A DNA stretch of 64,000 nt from Synechococcus sp. WH 8020. GTDB taxonomy: Bacteria > Cyanobacteriota > Cyanobacteriia > PCC-6307 > Cyanobiaceae. The stretch is from contig NZ_CP011941.1 of NCBI RefSeq assembly GCF_001040845.1, positions 2,362,890 to 2,426,889 of the forward strand. Direction: 5' to 3'. The notes under the pieces are model-generated. The model worked only from the letters and a program-made list of their open reading frames with translations, did not search any database and was not told the origin of the DNA. Positions 8,702-18,476 of the stretch are shown piece after piece (position 1 is the stretch's first letter; each line of letters begins with the position of its first letter). A program made the position numbers and the translations under genes.

Positions 8702-9810
8702 GTTTGGCGGATGTAGCCCTGGGGATTGGCCTCTTGCCAAGACCAGCCATCGCGGCAGATGTCGGTCAGCGAGCGCTGCGTGCGCCAATGGAGGTGTTCG
8801 GCCGCCAGAGTTGGATTGGCCACGGTGATGGCTACATCGCCGGGACGCCTGGGAGCGATTCGATAGGGAATCGGACGCTGGCTCGCTGCTTCCATGGCCT
8901 TCACCACATCGAGCACGCTCGCTCCCTGCCCGCTCCCCAGATTGAGGGTGAGCAATTGGGGATCAGCATTGAGCAGCGAATGGAGTGCTTCTCGGTGACC
9001 TTCGGCTAGATCCATCACATGGATGTAGTCGCGAATGCAGGTTCCGTCTGGCGTGGGCCAGTCGTCACCAAACACGGTGAGTTCAGGCCGGCGGCCTACG
9101 GCCACCTGAGTGATGAAGGGGAACAGATTGTTGGGGATGCCGTTAGGGTCTTCCCCAATCCGTCCACTGGGGTGGGCGCCTACGGGATTGAAGTAGCGCA
9201 ACCGAGCGATGCGCCAGCCACCTTCGCTGGCTTGGATTGGTTCAGTGTTACCGCTGCACCCCGCCAGATTTGCGAGCAGTGACTCTGCGGCGTGTTTGCT
9301 GGCGCCGTAGGGATTGATCGGTTGGATCGGGGCCGTTTCCGGAATCGGCACTTGATCTGGGTAGCCGTAAAGGGTAGTGCTACTGCTGAACACCAGGGTG
9401 CGGCAGCTGTGGCGGTCCATCGCACTCAGCAGTCGCTGAGTGCCAACAACGTTCACATCCCAATACCGCAAAGGCTGTTGAACCGATTCAGCCACAGCTT
9501 TCAGTCCAGCGAAATGAATCACCGCCTCAATCGGCTGACCGAACGTTGTCGCGCTTGCGAACAGGGCATCCAGGCATTGGGCATCCCTGATATCTCCCTC
9601 TACCAGGGTGAACGTTTCCGGTGCTGCTCGCAGGGTTGGTTGATCTCGCTGCAAGCGAACGCCTGCGAGTTCAGCGACCCGTTCCAGGGCGATCGCTGAG
9701 CTGTTGCTGAAATCGTCCAGCACCAACAGTTGATGGCCAGCCTCCAGCAGCACTAGGCAGGTATGGCTGCCGATGAAGCCGGCTCCGCCCGTAATCAGCA
9801 GTTGGGCCAT
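8698..9810 (-). CDS. galE: UDP-glucose 4-epimerase
   Basis: This extended short-chain dehydrogenase of about 370 residues interconverts UDP-glucose and UDP-galactose. The Rossmann motif GGAGFIGSH starts at residue 7, SSSTTLYG carries the catalytic Ser/Thr region, and the YxxxK pair is in NPYGASKHA. RYFNPVGAHPSG and YIHVMDLAEGH are standard GalE segments. I use ATG 9810, because the upstream ATG at 9834 would add only eight unconserved residues. It is translationally coupled to selD by an ATGA overlap. It supplies sugar nucleotides for envelope glycans together with the ugd and epimerase genes downstream of hisS. Confidence 0.95.
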   Translation of the reverse strand: MAQLLITGGAGFIGSHTCLVLLEAGHQLLVLDDFSNSSAIALERVAELAGVRLQRDQPTLRAAPETFTLVEGDIRDAQCLDALFASATTFGQPIEAVIHFAGLKAVAESVQQPLRYWDVNVVGTQRLLSAMDRHSCRTLVFSSSTTLYGYPDQVPIPETAPIQPINPYGASKHAAESLLANLAGCSGNTEPIQASEGGWRIARLRYFNPVGAHPSGRIGEDPNGIPNNLFPFITQVAVGRRPELTVFGDDWPTPDGTCIRDYIHVMDLAEGHREALHSLLNADPQLLTLNLGSGQGASVLDVVKAMEAASQRPIPYRIAPRRPGDVAITVANPTLAAEHLHWRTQRSLTDICRDGWSWQEANPQGYIRQT

Positions 9811-9902
9811 CGAATCGTCGTTATCCCAAAGCATTCTGGGGGGGAGGGGGCCTAGTTACACGATTCGTCGGCAGACTGCGCTGGTGATGGTGATGGTGTG
9901 CT

Positions 9903-11189
9903 GTGAGTCAGCTGCAGACATTGCGCGGCATGGTGGATCTGCTGCCGGAGCAGACCAGACGTTGGCAGGCTGTGGAGTCGGTGGCGCGCGAACACTTTCG
10001 TTGCGCGGGTTTAGACGAGATTCGAACGCCGTTGCTCGAATTCACGGACCTGTTTGCCCGGGGCATTGGTGAGGCCACGGATGTGGTGGGCAAGGAGATG
10101 TACACCTTTGTGGATCGTGGCGACCGCTCTTGCACCCTGCGTCCAGAAGGCACCGCCTCTGTGGTGAGAGCAGCGCTCCAGCATGGCCTGCTGAGCCAAG
10201 GGCCTCAGCGGCTGTGGTACGGCGGTCCGATGTTCCGTTATGAACGGCCTCAGGCTGGCCGTCAGCGTCAGTTTCACCAGATCGGTGTCGAATGTCTCGG
10301 GGCTAGCAGCCCTCGAAGCGATGCTGAGGTGATCGCCCTGGCCTGGGATCTGTTGTCTGACTTGGGGATTCAGGGCCTCAAGCTTGAAATCAACAGCCTG
10401 GGCACTCCTGACGATCGCCAGCGCTTTCGCTCTCAGCTGGTGGAGTGGCTTGAGGAGCGCGTTGAGCAGTTGGATGCAGAGTCCCAAGCGCGTCTCAGCA
10501 CGAACCCCCTGCGCATTCTCGACAGCAAAGACAAGGGCACCCAGCTGCTGTTGAACGATGCGCCAACGCTGTTAAAAGCCCTTGATAAGGAAAGTGTGGA
10601 TCGGTTTGAGCAGGTGTGTGCCCTGCTCACCGCGCTGCAGATTCCCTATCAACTCAATCCCCGCTTGGTGCGTGGTCTTGATTACTACGGCCATACCGCG
10701 TTTGAAATCACGAGTGATCAACTCGGTGCCCAGGCCACAGTCTGTGGCGGTGGTCGTTACGACGGGCTGATCCAGCAATTGGGTGGCCCAGCCACGCCCG
10801 CGATCGGCTGGGCCCTGGGGATGGAGCGTCTGTTGCTGGTGATCGCAGCTGCTGCGCAAGCCGATCCTGATGGAGCTGCGGCCCGGCTCACAGCCACGCC
10901 ATCACCGCTGGTGTATGTGATCAATCGCGGCGAGCAGGCTGAACCACAAGCATTGACTTTGGCCCGGACATTACGGGGCGCAGGCCTTGCCGTTGAGCTG
11001 GATGGCTCGAGCGCGGCGTTCGGCAAGCAGTTCAAGCGTGCCGATCGTTCCGGTGCGCCATGGGCTGTGGTGCTTGGCGATGAAGAGGCTTCGGCAGGGA
11101 CCTTGCGGCTGAAGCCCTTGCGTGGAGAGGGCGAGGAACAGCAACTCACCTGGGAGGACGCCGTGTCTTTCCTAGCCAAACAGCGATAA
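9903..11189 (+). CDS. hisS: Histidyl-tRNA synthetase
   Basis: A class II aminoacyl-tRNA synthetase of 428 residues. Motif 2 is in [12 protein letters not shown], the histidine-specific segment reads [20 protein letters not shown] follows, and motif 3 is GWALGMERL. The C-terminal anticodon-binding domain occupies about the last 100 residues. The start is a GTG at 9903. It diverges from galE across about 90 bases. Confidence 0.96.
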   Translation: MSQLQTLRGMVDLLPEQTRRWQAVESVAREHFRCAGLDEIRTPLLEFTDLFARGIGEATDVVGKEMYTFVDRGDRSCTLRPEGTASVVRAALQHGLLSQGPQRLWYGGPMFRYERPQAGRQRQFHQIGVECLGASSPRSDAEVIALAWDLLSDLGIQGLKLEINSLGTPDDRQRFRSQLVEWLEERVEQLDAESQARLSTNPLRILDSKDKGTQLLLNDAPTLLKALDKESVDRFEQVCALLTALQIPYQLNPRLVRGLDYYGHTAFEITSDQLGAQATVCGGGRYDGLIQQLGGPATPAIGWALGMERLLLVIAAAAQADPDGAAARLTATPSPLVYVINRGEQAEPQALTLARTLRGAGLAVELDGSSAAFGKQFKRADRSGAPWAVVLGDEEASAGTLRLKPLRGEGEEQQLTWEDAVSFLAKQR

Positions 11190-11225
11190 CGTGCCGAGAT
11201 CAATGCCGGCGCCAGCGTTTTTCTG

Positions 11226-12665
11226 ATGAGCAGCAATCCCACGATTCGATCGATTTGCTGTATTGGCGCTGGCTATGTGGGTGGTCCCACCATGGCCGTA
11301 ATCGCCGATCGCTGCCCGGAGGTGAAGGTCACGGTTGTGGATATCAATCAGGATCGGATTGCTGCCTGGAACAACAGCGATCTCTCCAAGTTGCCTGTGT
11401 ATGAACCAGGCCTGGATGCGGTGGTCGAGCGGGCGCGCGGGCGCAATTTGTTTTTTTCCACGGCGGTTGAGGACACGATTGCTGCTGCAGACATGGTGTT
11501 CATCTCCGTGAACACACCCACCAAGACCAGGGGCCTGGGAGCCGGCCAGGCCAGTGATCTTCGCTGGGTGGAAGCCTGTGCGCGCACGGTGGCGAAGGCC
11601 GCTACGGGCCACACGATCGTGGTGGAGAAAAGTACCCTTCCGGTTCGAACGGCGGAAGCCGTCAAGGCGATTTTGGGGTCAGTTGATCCTTCATTGGAGC
11701 TGAAAACTTTTTCGGTGCTCTCCAATCCAGAGTTTTTGGCTGAGGGGACGGCGATTCGCGATCTTGCCAATCCTGATCGCGTCTTGATCGGTGGTGACAA
11801 TGCTGAAGCAATCGATGCTCTGGCGGAGATCTACAGACAGTGGGTGCCTGAAGAGAAGATTCTGCGCACTAATCTGTGGAGCAGCGAGCTCTCCAAGCTC
11901 ACCGCTAACGCCTTTCTTGCGCAGAGAATTAGCTCGATCAACTCGGTTGCGGCCCTGTGTGAGGCCACCGGTGCGGATGTGCGCGAGGTGGCGAAAGCGA
12001 TCGGCACCGATAGCCGGATTGGACCCAAATTTCTCAACGCAGGTCCAGGATTTGGGGGCAGCTGTTTCCAGAAAGACATCCTGAATTTGGTGTATCTCTG
12101 CCGTCACTTCGGTTTGCCAGATGTGGCCGACTATTGGGAGAGTGTGGTGTTGCTGAACACCTGGCAACAGCACCGCATTGCGCGCTTGGTGGTTCAGAAA
12201 TTGTTTGGCACGGTCACGGGTAAGCGACTGGCCATTTTGGGCTTTGCGTTTAAGGCAGACACCAACGACACGCGCGAGGCTCCAGCGATTCGAATCTGCA
12301 GAGATCTTCTTGAAGAAGGGGCCCAGCTAGCCATTCATGACCCGAAGGTGGATCCGGAACAGATCAGCCGCGATTTAAAACTTATCGCGAGCCACGCACC
12401 GGAGGCGGATGCCGGGCCAACGCGGGGTGCCTTGAGTGGAGAAGCCACCTGGTGGCCGAGCTCCGATGTGGCCTCAGCGCTGCGGGGTGCCGATGCCGTA
12501 CTGATTCTCACGGAGTGGCAGCAGTACCGGGAGCTCGATTGGGCCGGACTTGCGCCTTTGATGCGCAAACCAGCGTGGGTGTTTGATGCCCGTGGCGTCG
12601 CTGATCCGAAACAAGTCGCCTCTGCGGGTTTGAATGTTTGGTGTGTTGGGGAGGGCGACGCGTGA
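11226..12665 (+). CDS. ugd: UDP-glucose 6-dehydrogenase
   Basis: A 479-residue NAD-dependent enzyme that oxidises UDP-glucose to UDP-glucuronate. The N-terminal Rossmann motif is GAGYVGGPT. The catalytic cysteine lies in GPGFGGSCFQKDI, and GFAFKADTNDTREAP is the conserved C-terminal domain segment. The length and the N-terminal CCIGAGYVGGPT segment are closer to the animal/plant UGDH type than to the short bacterial type; this comparison is from memory. Its last codons overlap the next gene (GTGA), whose product uses UDP-glucuronate, so the two form a pathway pair. Confidence 0.94.
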   Translation: MSSNPTIRSICCIGAGYVGGPTMAVIADRCPEVKVTVVDINQDRIAAWNNSDLSKLPVYEPGLDAVVERARGRNLFFSTAVEDTIAAADMVFISVNTPTKTRGLGAGQASDLRWVEACARTVAKAATGHTIVVEKSTLPVRTAEAVKAILGSVDPSLELKTFSVLSNPEFLAEGTAIRDLANPDRVLIGGDNAEAIDALAEIYRQWVPEEKILRTNLWSSELSKLTANAFLAQRISSINSVAALCEATGADVREVAKAIGTDSRIGPKFLNAGPGFGGSCFQKDILNLVYLCRHFGLPDVADYWESVVLLNTWQQHRIARLVVQKLFGTVTGKRLAILGFAFKADTNDTREAPAIRICRDLLEEGAQLAIHDPKVDPEQISRDLKLIASHAPEADAGPTRGALSGEATWWPSSDVASALRGADAVLILTEWQQYRELDWAGLAPLMRKPAWVFDARGVADPKQVASAGLNVWCVGEGDA

Positions 12666-13699
12666 GTCAGTCTTTACGTCCGATTTTGGTGACAGGTGCG
12701 GCTGGCTTCATCGGAGCCGCGTTGTGCGAGCGGCTACTCCAACGGGGCGATCATGTGATCGGCATTGACAATCTCAATGACTATTACGACCCAGCCCTGA
12801 AGCAGGCACGCCTTGCTCGCATCGAGACATTGGCCGCGCCAAGGCCTGGAGCTTGGAGTTTCCAACGCCTGGCCTTGGAAGACGGCGAGGCCTTGCTCAA
12901 GCTGTTTGCGGCGGAGAGACCGCGGGTGGTGGTGAATCTCGCAGCTCAAGCGGGTGTTCGTTACTCACTGGAAAATCCAGCTGCCTACATCCAGAGCAAT
13001 TTGGTGGGCTTTGGCCACATCCTTGAAGGTTGTCGTCATCACGGCGTTGACAATTTGGTGTACGCCTCCAGCAGCTCGGTGTATGGCGGCAACCGCAATT
13101 TGCCGTTTCACGAACAACAAGCGGTGAATCATCCCGTGAGCCTCTATGCGGCCAGCAAGAAAGCGAATGAGTTGATGGCGCATACCTACAGCCACCTCTA
13201 TGGCTTGCCAGCCACTGGCCTGCGCTTTTTTACGGTCTATGGCCCATGGGGCAGACCGGATATGGCTCCAATTTTGTTTGCAAAGGCGATCTTGGCGGGT
13301 GAACCGATCAAGGTGTTCAATCACGGCAAAATGCAGCGTGATTTCACCTACATCGACGACATCGTGGAGGGTGTGTTGCGCTGTTGTGACAAGCCCGCCA
13401 CGCCGAATCTCGAGTTTGATCCGATGCAGCCTGACCCGGCGACGGCCGCGGCACCCCATCGGGTGTTCAATATCGGCAACAGTCAGCCCACCGAACTTCT
13501 TCGGTTCATTGAGGTGATGGAACAGGCGTTAGGGAGGGAAGCAATCAAGGATTTTCAGCCGATGCAGCCTGGTGATGTGGTGGCCACGGCTGCAAACACA
13601 GAGGCTTTAGAAGCTTGGGTGGGATTTAAGCCTTCGACCTCGATCGAAGAGGGCATCCAACGCTTTGCTGATTGGTACCAGACTTTTTATCAACCGTAG
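12662..13699 (+). CDS. UDP-glucuronate 4-epimerase-like NAD-dependent epimerase
   Basis: A 345-residue extended SDR protein. The NAD motif is TGAAGFIGAAL, SSSSVYGG carries the catalytic Ser region, and YAASKKANE holds the Tyr/Lys pair. RFFTVYGPWGRPDMAP is characteristic of UDP-glucuronate 4-epimerases of the CapI/Uge group, which make UDP-galacturonate. The start is a GTG at 12662 that overlaps the ugd stop. GGGGAGGG at 12648-12655 lies six bases upstream and decides this start. Coupling to ugd supports the substrate assignment. The 3' end overlaps the convergent small gene by 10 bases. Confidence 0.9.
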   Translation: MSQSLRPILVTGAAGFIGAALCERLLQRGDHVIGIDNLNDYYDPALKQARLARIETLAAPRPGAWSFQRLALEDGEALLKLFAAERPRVVVNLAAQAGVRYSLENPAAYIQSNLVGFGHILEGCRHHGVDNLVYASSSSVYGGNRNLPFHEQQAVNHPVSLYAASKKANELMAHTYSHLYGLPATGLRFFTVYGPWGRPDMAPILFAKAILAGEPIKVFNHGKMQRDFTYIDDIVEGVLRCCDKPATPNLEFDPMQPDPATAAAPHRVFNIGNSQPTELLRFIEVMEQALGREAIKDFQPMQPGDVVATAANTEALEAWVGFKPSTSIEEGIQRFADWYQTFYQP

Positions 13700-13977
13700 A
13701 AGCGCTTCCCTTCCACACGTTTTTGTTGGTGCCTGCGGGCTTGCTTGCGGGTGTATTCACTAACGGTTGGATTGGCCACACTCGGGTCGACATTGGCCAC
13801 CTGCTCCCACAGATGTTGGGGCGCCCAGCGAACGGTGTATTGATCAGGGCAATGTTTGATGATGTGGCACCAATGGCTGCTGCCGCATTGTTCGCAATAC
13901 AGCTCTTCAAGCCACTCGTTGCTCAACACAAACACTGGATAAGCATTAATCACGAGTCGTGCAGTTTTGGCAGCCAT
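13690..13977 (-). CDS. Small conserved-looking protein with a Cys/His cluster, unknown function
   Basis: A 95-residue protein with no recognised domain name. Its centre reads ELYCEQCGSSHWCHIIKHC: a CxxC, then further Cys and His residues that could bind a metal ion. The C terminus is basic (RKQARRHQQKRVEGKR). I chose the ATG at 13977 because the sequence upstream in the same frame is low-complexity and unconvincing. It ends 10 bases inside the convergent epimerase gene. A small Zn-binding nucleic-acid-associated protein is a possible reading, but this is inference. Confidence 0.65.
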   Translation of the reverse strand: MAAKTARLVINAYPVFVLSNEWLEELYCEQCGSSHWCHIIKHCPDQYTVRWAPQHLWEQVANVDPSVANPTVSEYTRKQARRHQQKRVEGKRFYG

Positions 13978-14302
13978 CCCGCGTGCCGCAGGGCTTCTGC
14001 GCTCAATAAATGCAAAAAATATTTTTTTCCGTTTCCTCGAAGGATTTGGTCCTGGTGAACCGGGCAAACAAGTTGCCTGCCCTTTGGTCGCCTTTTGCGA
14101 GGTTTGTGATGTGTCTGATGCTGATCCACTGAACAGGACACGTTGAGACAGCCTTGTCTGTGATGACTTCAAGCGTAAGGGTTCAACCGTTATGAAAAGG
14201 TCCAAAACCTCCAATAATCCGATCCAGATTGCATCAATGCACAATTGGGATCACGCTTCGTGCTTTGCGATGATTGCGTTATGCCTTCCCAAATAGATTG
14301 CA
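13978..14302. other. Gene-free stretch between the small Cys/His gene and the psb terminator
   Basis: About 325 bases with no convincing coding frame. The part next to the small minus-strand gene contains an A+T-rich tract around 14020-14035 and probably holds that gene's promoter on the minus strand. I see no tRNA or clear repeat here. Confidence 0.5.
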
Positions 14303-14336
14303 ATAAAAATCCCATCAATAGAAAACTATCAATGGG
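14303..14336 (-). terminator. Rho-independent terminator of the psbEFLJ operon
   Basis: On the minus strand an 11-bp stem (CCCATTGATAG / CTATTGATGGG, two G-U pairs) closes a TTTT loop at 14336-14311 and is followed by a T-rich run (ATTTTTA). It lies about 30 bases downstream of the psbJ stop, the expected place for the end of the operon. Confidence 0.8.
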
Positions 14337-14365
14337 AAGAGATTTGATAGGGCTTGAGAAAAGTA

Positions 14366-14566
14366 TTAGGCAGAGCCAACGCCCACATAGGAGCCATAAA
14401 AGAAGAGGCCAACAACAAAAATGACTGCCATCCCACCTGCTGTAGCAACAAGCCAAAGAGGAAGAGTGCCTTCAGTCCAGCGAGACCTCCAGGCAACTGC
14501 TGGTCGGCCATCGGGTAGGCGATCGGGTATGCGACCGTCAGGCAGATTAGATTTCTTACCGCTCAT
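14366..14566 (-). CDS. psbJ: Photosystem II protein J
   Basis: A 66-residue small membrane subunit of photosystem II. One transmembrane helix runs from [19 protein letters not shown] to [14 protein letters not shown], the highly conserved PsbJ C terminus. The N-terminal 30 residues are longer than in plants, as is usual in marine picocyanobacteria. It is the last gene of the psbE-F-L-J cluster and starts 11 bases after psbL. It helps electron transfer to and from QA/QB and complex assembly. Confidence 0.97.
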   Translation of the reverse strand: MSGKKSNLPDGRIPDRLPDGRPAVAWRSRWTEGTLPLWLVATAGGMAVIFVVGLFFYGSYVGVGSA

Positions 14567-14577
14567 GATTCAGTCCT

Positions 14578-14697
14578 TCAGTTGAAGAAGTAGCTGGAAA
14601 AAAGGATTCCAGTCGTAAAAACAATCAACAGCCCTAGATAAAGGCTCGTGCGGTTTAGCTCAACCGGCAGATTGTTGGGGTTGGGATTGCGCTCCAT
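14578..14697 (-). CDS. psbL: Photosystem II protein L
   Basis: A 39-residue protein beginning [20 protein letters not shown], followed by one membrane helix ([19 protein letters not shown]). Sequence and length are diagnostic. PsbL sits near QA at the dimer interface and is needed for donor-side function. It lies between psbF (18 bases upstream) and psbJ in the universal cyanobacterial and plastid order. Confidence 0.97.
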   Translation of the reverse strand: MERNPNPNNLPVELNRTSLYLGLLIVFTTGILFSSYFFN

Positions 14698-14715
14698 GGA
14701 AATTTCGTTGGGTGA

Positions 14716-14853
14716 TTAGCGGCGAATAAACTGCATCGCAGCTAGGGCACCCAAGAAGAAAACTGTGGGAACACCCAAGGTGTGCAAAGCGAGCCAACGC
14801 ACCGTGAAGATTGGGTAGTTGCGAGGCGTTGAAGTGGCTGGAGACTGTGTCAT
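14716..14853 (-). CDS. psbF: Cytochrome b559 beta subunit
   Basis: A 45-residue protein ([20 protein letters not shown]...) with one transmembrane helix. The haem-ligating histidine is in [12 protein letters not shown], and the protein ends AAMQFIRR. With PsbE it forms cytochrome b559 of the PSII reaction centre. The start codon lies 3 bases after the psbE stop. Confidence 0.98.
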   Translation of the reverse strand: MTQSPATSTPRNYPIFTVRWLALHTLGVPTVFFLGALAAMQFIRR

Positions 14854-14856
14854 GGC

Positions 14857-15105
14857 TTATTTCAAGCGCAGGTCGAGTTCAGATTTGCCCTCATAACGCT
14901 GGCTCACAACAGGAGCCTTGCTTTCAGAGGCCTGAAAATAAGCATCTGGACGAGGTGTGCCGAAGGCGTCGTAAGCGAGACCTGTGGACACGAACAGGAA
15001 CCCTGCCAAGAAAATGGATGGCAAGGTGATGGCATGAATCACCCAGTAACGAATACTGGTGATGATTTCGAAAAACGGGCGTTCCCCGGTGGAGCCGGCA
15101 GCCAT
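14857..15105 (-). CDS. psbE: Cytochrome b559 alpha subunit
   Basis: An 82-residue protein. The segment [19 protein letters not shown] contains the haem-ligand histidine and leads into the single membrane helix, followed by the lumenal PRPDAYF region. It is essential for PSII assembly. It heads the psbEFLJ group and lies about 110 bases downstream of ycf48, so it may be read both from its own promoter and from the ycf48 transcript. Confidence 0.98.
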   Translation of the reverse strand: MAAGSTGERPFFEIITSIRYWVIHAITLPSIFLAGFLFVSTGLAYDAFGTPRPDAYFQASESKAPVVSQRYEGKSELDLRLK

Positions 15106-15214
15106 GGCGTCGGGCGTATCAGCTGATTGATCTTAGGGCAGCTGCCCCAAACTCGCGCCGCTCTCACCCCACTGGTTACAGAGCGTTGTCAGAGCCGCGG
15201 GAGTTCGGATGGGA

Positions 15215-16225
15215 TCAGCTCGTCGCGGACCAGCGCAAGAGGTTGCCGCGCTCGCCAAGAAGGAAGGCATGCAATCGATTGCCGCTGTGATCGAACACGA
15301 AACGGTTGAAATTCGTGGGGGTCTGATTCGCTTCGGGATCCCGTTCCCAGCTGTCGCCGTTGTCACGACTCACCAGCAGCGTCCCATTGCCGCCACCGGC
15401 CCAAATGGCACCGTCATCGGACCAGGCCATGTCCATGTAGCCGTAGCCATTGGTGATCGGGATGATCGCCTTACCCCAGTTCTCATTGTCAACGTCATCT
15501 TCATTGAAACGAATCTGAGCTCCTCGAGCCACCATCCACAACTTTCCATCAGGTTGATAGCCGATGCTTTGAAGCCGCTGACTGCTGACGCGCTGGTGCA
15601 CTTGCCAGACGTCTTGTCCAGGGGCCCATCCGGCATAGAAGTTGCCGAGGCTGCTCACGCTCACATATCCACCTTCAGGCCCCCGTCGCAAATCGCGAAT
15701 CGCACCTGCGGCATCACTCACCTCCGCTTCCCAGCTTCCGCCTCCGTCACTGGTGCGATAGACCGCACCAACATTGGTAGCGAGTTCGGCTGTGTTGGGT
15801 CCTAGAGCTGTAATCAGGTAGGGCTCGCCTGGAAGTTTGGTGTCAAGGAAGAGTCGGGTCCAGTTCTTGCCACCATCGGTGGTGTGCATCAGCAAACCAG
15901 GCTGGCCTGCGATCCAGCCATCGTCACCGTCGAAGGCGATGCTGATTAATCGAAAATTCTCTTCGACAGGGAGATCAAGGCTGCGTTCATTCCAATTGGC
16001 ACCGCCATCATTCGTTTCAAGGATGAGTCTGTTACTTCCCACAAGGAAGCCATGGTCGGCGCTCGTGAAGGCCACATCCAGAGGATTGGCTTGGGTGTTG
16101 AGGTCAAGGGCTTGCCAGGGGCTGGACTGTGCCATCGGCAAACGCGTGGTGACACACCCACCAAGACCGAGGCCAATGCAGGCCACTAACAAAAGATTGA
16201 AGAAAGGGGTAAGCAGTTGCTTCAT
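15215..16225 (-). CDS. ycf48: Photosystem II assembly factor Ycf48 (HCF136 homologue), lipoprotein
   Basis: A 336-residue protein that should form a seven-bladed beta-propeller binding newly made D1. The N terminus is a lipoprotein signal peptide with the lipobox LGGC, putting the modified cysteine at residue 24. Repeated segments such as GFLVGSNRLILETNDGG, GWIAGQPGLLMHTTDGG and GAVYRTSDGGGSW mark the BNR/Asp-box propeller blades. It lies between rubredoxin and psbE, an order conserved in cyanobacteria and matching its role in early PSII assembly. Confidence 0.96.
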   Translation of the reverse strand: MKQLLTPFFNLLLVACIGLGLGGCVTTRLPMAQSSPWQALDLNTQANPLDVAFTSADHGFLVGSNRLILETNDGGANWNERSLDLPVEENFRLISIAFDGDDGWIAGQPGLLMHTTDGGKNWTRLFLDTKLPGEPYLITALGPNTAELATNVGAVYRTSDGGGSWEAEVSDAAGAIRDLRRGPEGGYVSVSSLGNFYAGWAPGQDVWQVHQRVSSQRLQSIGYQPDGKLWMVARGAQIRFNEDDVDNENWGKAIIPITNGYGYMDMAWSDDGAIWAGGGNGTLLVSRDNGDSWERDPEANQTPTNFNRFVFDHSGNRLHAFLLGERGNLLRWSATS

Positions 16226-16242
16226 TGGGATCAGAGGTGGTC

Positions 16243-16683
16243 TCAGCGCAGTGAATAAAGGGAGAGGAAGAAAGCAAAGCCAAGGGCGAGGCCGCCAAAA
16301 ATCAGCACATTTTTTTGCCCTGGAGTGAGGCGGTTAACGCCGAGACCGAAATTAAGGTTCTCCTCAAACCCACTCGCTTTGGAGCGAGGCCCAATGTCGG
16401 TAAAGGCTCCCACCCTGCTGCGGCAGACCGGACAACGGAATCTGATCGGGTCGAGATCTTCAAAAGCGGTGCCCACAACGATGCCCAGCTTTGTGACACC
16501 TTCATTGGGGTCGTAAACGTATCCACAGCTTCGACATTCGAACCGATGCGTGCGTGGATCGGATGTCTCCTCGACCGTGCTGGTATTCGCCTCGTCTGGA
16601 TGGGCTTCGGCTTCGATTAACTCCTCTGCGAGGGGGTCAACGTCGGCGGGAACTCCCGCTGCTTGGCTGATCTCTTCGCTCAC
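16243..16683 (-). CDS. rubA: Membrane-anchored rubredoxin (RubA)
   Basis: About 146 residues. An acidic, disordered N terminus is followed by a rubredoxin domain with two knuckles, [11 protein letters not shown] and RCPVCRS (CxxC pairs for one iron), a linker, and a C-terminal membrane helix ([18 protein letters not shown]). RubA is known to act in photosystem II biogenesis. It is first in the rubA-ycf48-psbEFLJ order, 17 bases from ycf48. I use the GTG at 16683. A TTG at 16704 is also open. Confidence 0.93.
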   Translation of the reverse strand: MSEEISQAAGVPADVDPLAEELIEAEAHPDEANTSTVEETSDPRTHRFECRSCGYVYDPNEGVTKLGIVVGTAFEDLDPIRFRCPVCRSRVGAFTDIGPRSKASGFEENLNFGLGVNRLTPGQKNVLIFGGLALGFAFFLSLYSLR

Positions 16684-16783
16684 CACTCCTCCACAAGGTG
16701 ACAAGACTCTATCGGCGCTGGGCCTTGCAACGACAGAGGTGGTCTACGAATGCCAGACTGGGGTTCAGATCGAGGCTGCCTTG

Positions 16784-17146
16784 ATGTTTGTGCTGCCGGG
16801 TTATGACGCATTCCTGGGATTTCTGCTGATTGCAGCAGCCGTCCCCGTTTTGGCGTTGGTGACCAACAAGCTTTTGGCTCCTCGCAGCCAGACTGGAGAG
16901 CGTGAGCTCACCTATGAATCCGGGATGGAGCCGATTGGTGGCGCTTGGATTCAATTCAATATTCGCTACTACATGTTTGCGCTTGTTTTCGTCATTTTTG
17001 ATGTCGAGACGGTCTTTCTTTATCCCTGGGCTGTTGCCTTCCATCGCTTGGGCTTATTGGCGTTCATTGAAGCCCTTGTTTTTATTACCATCCTCCTTGT
17101 GGCATTGGCCTATGCATGGCGTAAAGGCGCCCTCGAGTGGAGCTGA
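16784..17146 (+). CDS. ndhC: NAD(P)H-quinone oxidoreductase (NDH-1) subunit 3
   Basis: A 120-residue membrane protein with three helices. The conserved loop [17 protein letters not shown] and the segment [15 protein letters not shown] are diagnostic. It is part of the cyanobacterial NDH-1 complex for respiration and cyclic electron flow. ATG 16784 is preceded by GAGG at a spacing of eight bases. It opens the ndhC-K-J operon and diverges from rubA over about 100 bases. Confidence 0.97.
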   Translation: MFVLPGYDAFLGFLLIAAAVPVLALVTNKLLAPRSQTGERELTYESGMEPIGGAWIQFNIRYYMFALVFVIFDVETVFLYPWAVAFHRLGLLAFIEALVFITILLVALAYAWRKGALEWS

Positions 17147-17149
17147 TTG

Positions 17150-17929
17150 ATGACCGACCCCATCACCATGACCTCAACCGGCGACAGCCCTTCGATCCAA
17201 TCCCTCCGCGATCTTCGTGAAGCGAGTTGCGGGCCCGTAGGTGGAGCTGCAGAGGGTTCGCCCACTGTCACGAACGATCTGAGTGAGAACGTCATCTTGA
17301 CGAGCTTGGATGACTTACACAATTGGGCGCGTCTCAGCAGTCTTTGGCCGTTGTTGTACGGGACGGCCTGTTGTTTTATCGAGTTTGCTGCTCTTCTTGG
17401 CTCGCGCTTCGATTTTGATCGCTTTGGACTTGTGCCTCGTAGTTCGCCTAGGCAAGCCGATCTTTTAATCGTCGCTGGCACGGTCACGATGAAGATGGGT
17501 CCGGCATTGGTTCGGCTTTATGAGCAAATGCCTGAACCGAAGTACGTCATCGCAATGGGAGCCTGCACGATTACGGGCGGTATGTTCAGCGCTGATTCCA
17601 CGACCGCTGTTCGTGGCGTGGACAAACTGATCCCTGTGGATCTGTATCTTCCCGGATGTCCGCCTCGTCCTGAAGCTATTTTTGATGCGGTGATCAAGCT
17701 TCGGAAAAAGGTGGGAAATGAGTCGGTGAGTGATCGCCGTCAGCTCAAGCAAACGCACCGTTACTGCACCGTCGATCACGCCATGGTTCCCGTTGAACCA
17801 ATCGTGACGGGCTCCTACCTGCGTGCTGAGACCCAGGTCGCTGCTCTCGCTCCTGGTGCAGGTGTCCCGATGCCTGCACCAGAGCAAACTGAGTCCGCTG
17901 AGCCCGTCTCCTCAGGTGCGTCGTCATGA
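17150..17929 (+). CDS. ndhK: NDH-1 subunit K (iron-sulfur subunit, NuoB type)
   Basis: A 259-residue peripheral-arm subunit that holds the N2 4Fe-4S cluster. The adjacent cysteine pair is in TACCFIEF, and later cysteines are in GACTITGGM and [10 protein letters not shown] long N-terminal extension of about 40 residues and a Pro/Ala-rich C-terminal tail are as in other Synechococcus. ATG 17150 follows the ndhC stop by three bases. Its last codons overlap ndhJ. Confidence 0.97.
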   Translation: MTDPITMTSTGDSPSIQSLRDLREASCGPVGGAAEGSPTVTNDLSENVILTSLDDLHNWARLSSLWPLLYGTACCFIEFAALLGSRFDFDRFGLVPRSSPRQADLLIVAGTVTMKMGPALVRLYEQMPEPKYVIAMGACTITGGMFSADSTTAVRGVDKLIPVDLYLPGCPPRPEAIFDAVIKLRKKVGNESVSDRRQLKQTHRYCTVDHAMVPVEPIVTGSYLRAETQVAALAPGAGVPMPAPEQTESAEPVSSGASS

Positions 17930-18474
17930 GTCCTAATTCCGAGAAGCAGTCGTCTGCTGATGTACCTGTTTCGGCCTCTCCTCAACCAGGTCCTGTGAGC
18001 CAGTGGCTGAACAAGCAAGGCTTCGATCACGATCCCTTGGATGCCGACCATCTCGGTGTTGAGCAAATCGGGGTTGAAGCTCTCTTCTTGCAAGTGATTG
18101 CTGCTGCCTTGAAAAGCAATGGTTTCGACTACTTGCAATGTCAGGGCGGATATGACGAGGGCCCCGGCGAGCGGCTCGTTTGCTTCTATCACTTTGTGGC
18201 GATGGCTGAGCTCATCGAGGGCAAGAGAGACACCCTCCGTGAAGTGCGTCTCAAGGTGTTCTTGTCCCGGGAGGGTGAGCCCAGTCTTCCCAGCCTCTAT
18301 GGACTCTTCCGTGGCGCGGATTGGCAGGAGCGTGAAACCTTCGACATGTTTGGCATTCACTTCGACGGTCATCCCCATCCGAAGCGTTTACTGATGCCTG
18401 AAGACTGGACGGGCTGGCCGCTTCGTAAGGATTACGTGCAACCCGACTTCTATGAAATGCAAGACGCTTACTAA
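17926..18474 (+). CDS. ndhJ: NDH-1 subunit J (NuoC type, 30 kDa)
   Basis: A 182-residue peripheral-arm subunit. The family signature is [27 protein letters not shown], shown here only in part: [10 protein letters not shown] and [11 protein letters not shown]. The C terminus [17 protein letters not shown] is typical of cyanobacterial NdhJ. Its ATG overlaps the ndhK stop (ATGA), so translation is coupled. The first 30 or so residues are variable and Ser/Pro-rich. Confidence 0.97.
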   Translation: MSPNSEKQSSADVPVSASPQPGPVSQWLNKQGFDHDPLDADHLGVEQIGVEALFLQVIAAALKSNGFDYLQCQGGYDEGPGERLVCFYHFVAMAELIEGKRDTLREVRLKVFLSREGEPSLPSLYGLFRGADWQERETFDMFGIHFDGHPHPKRLLMPEDWTGWPLRKDYVQPDFYEMQDAY

Positions 18475-18476
18475 AT

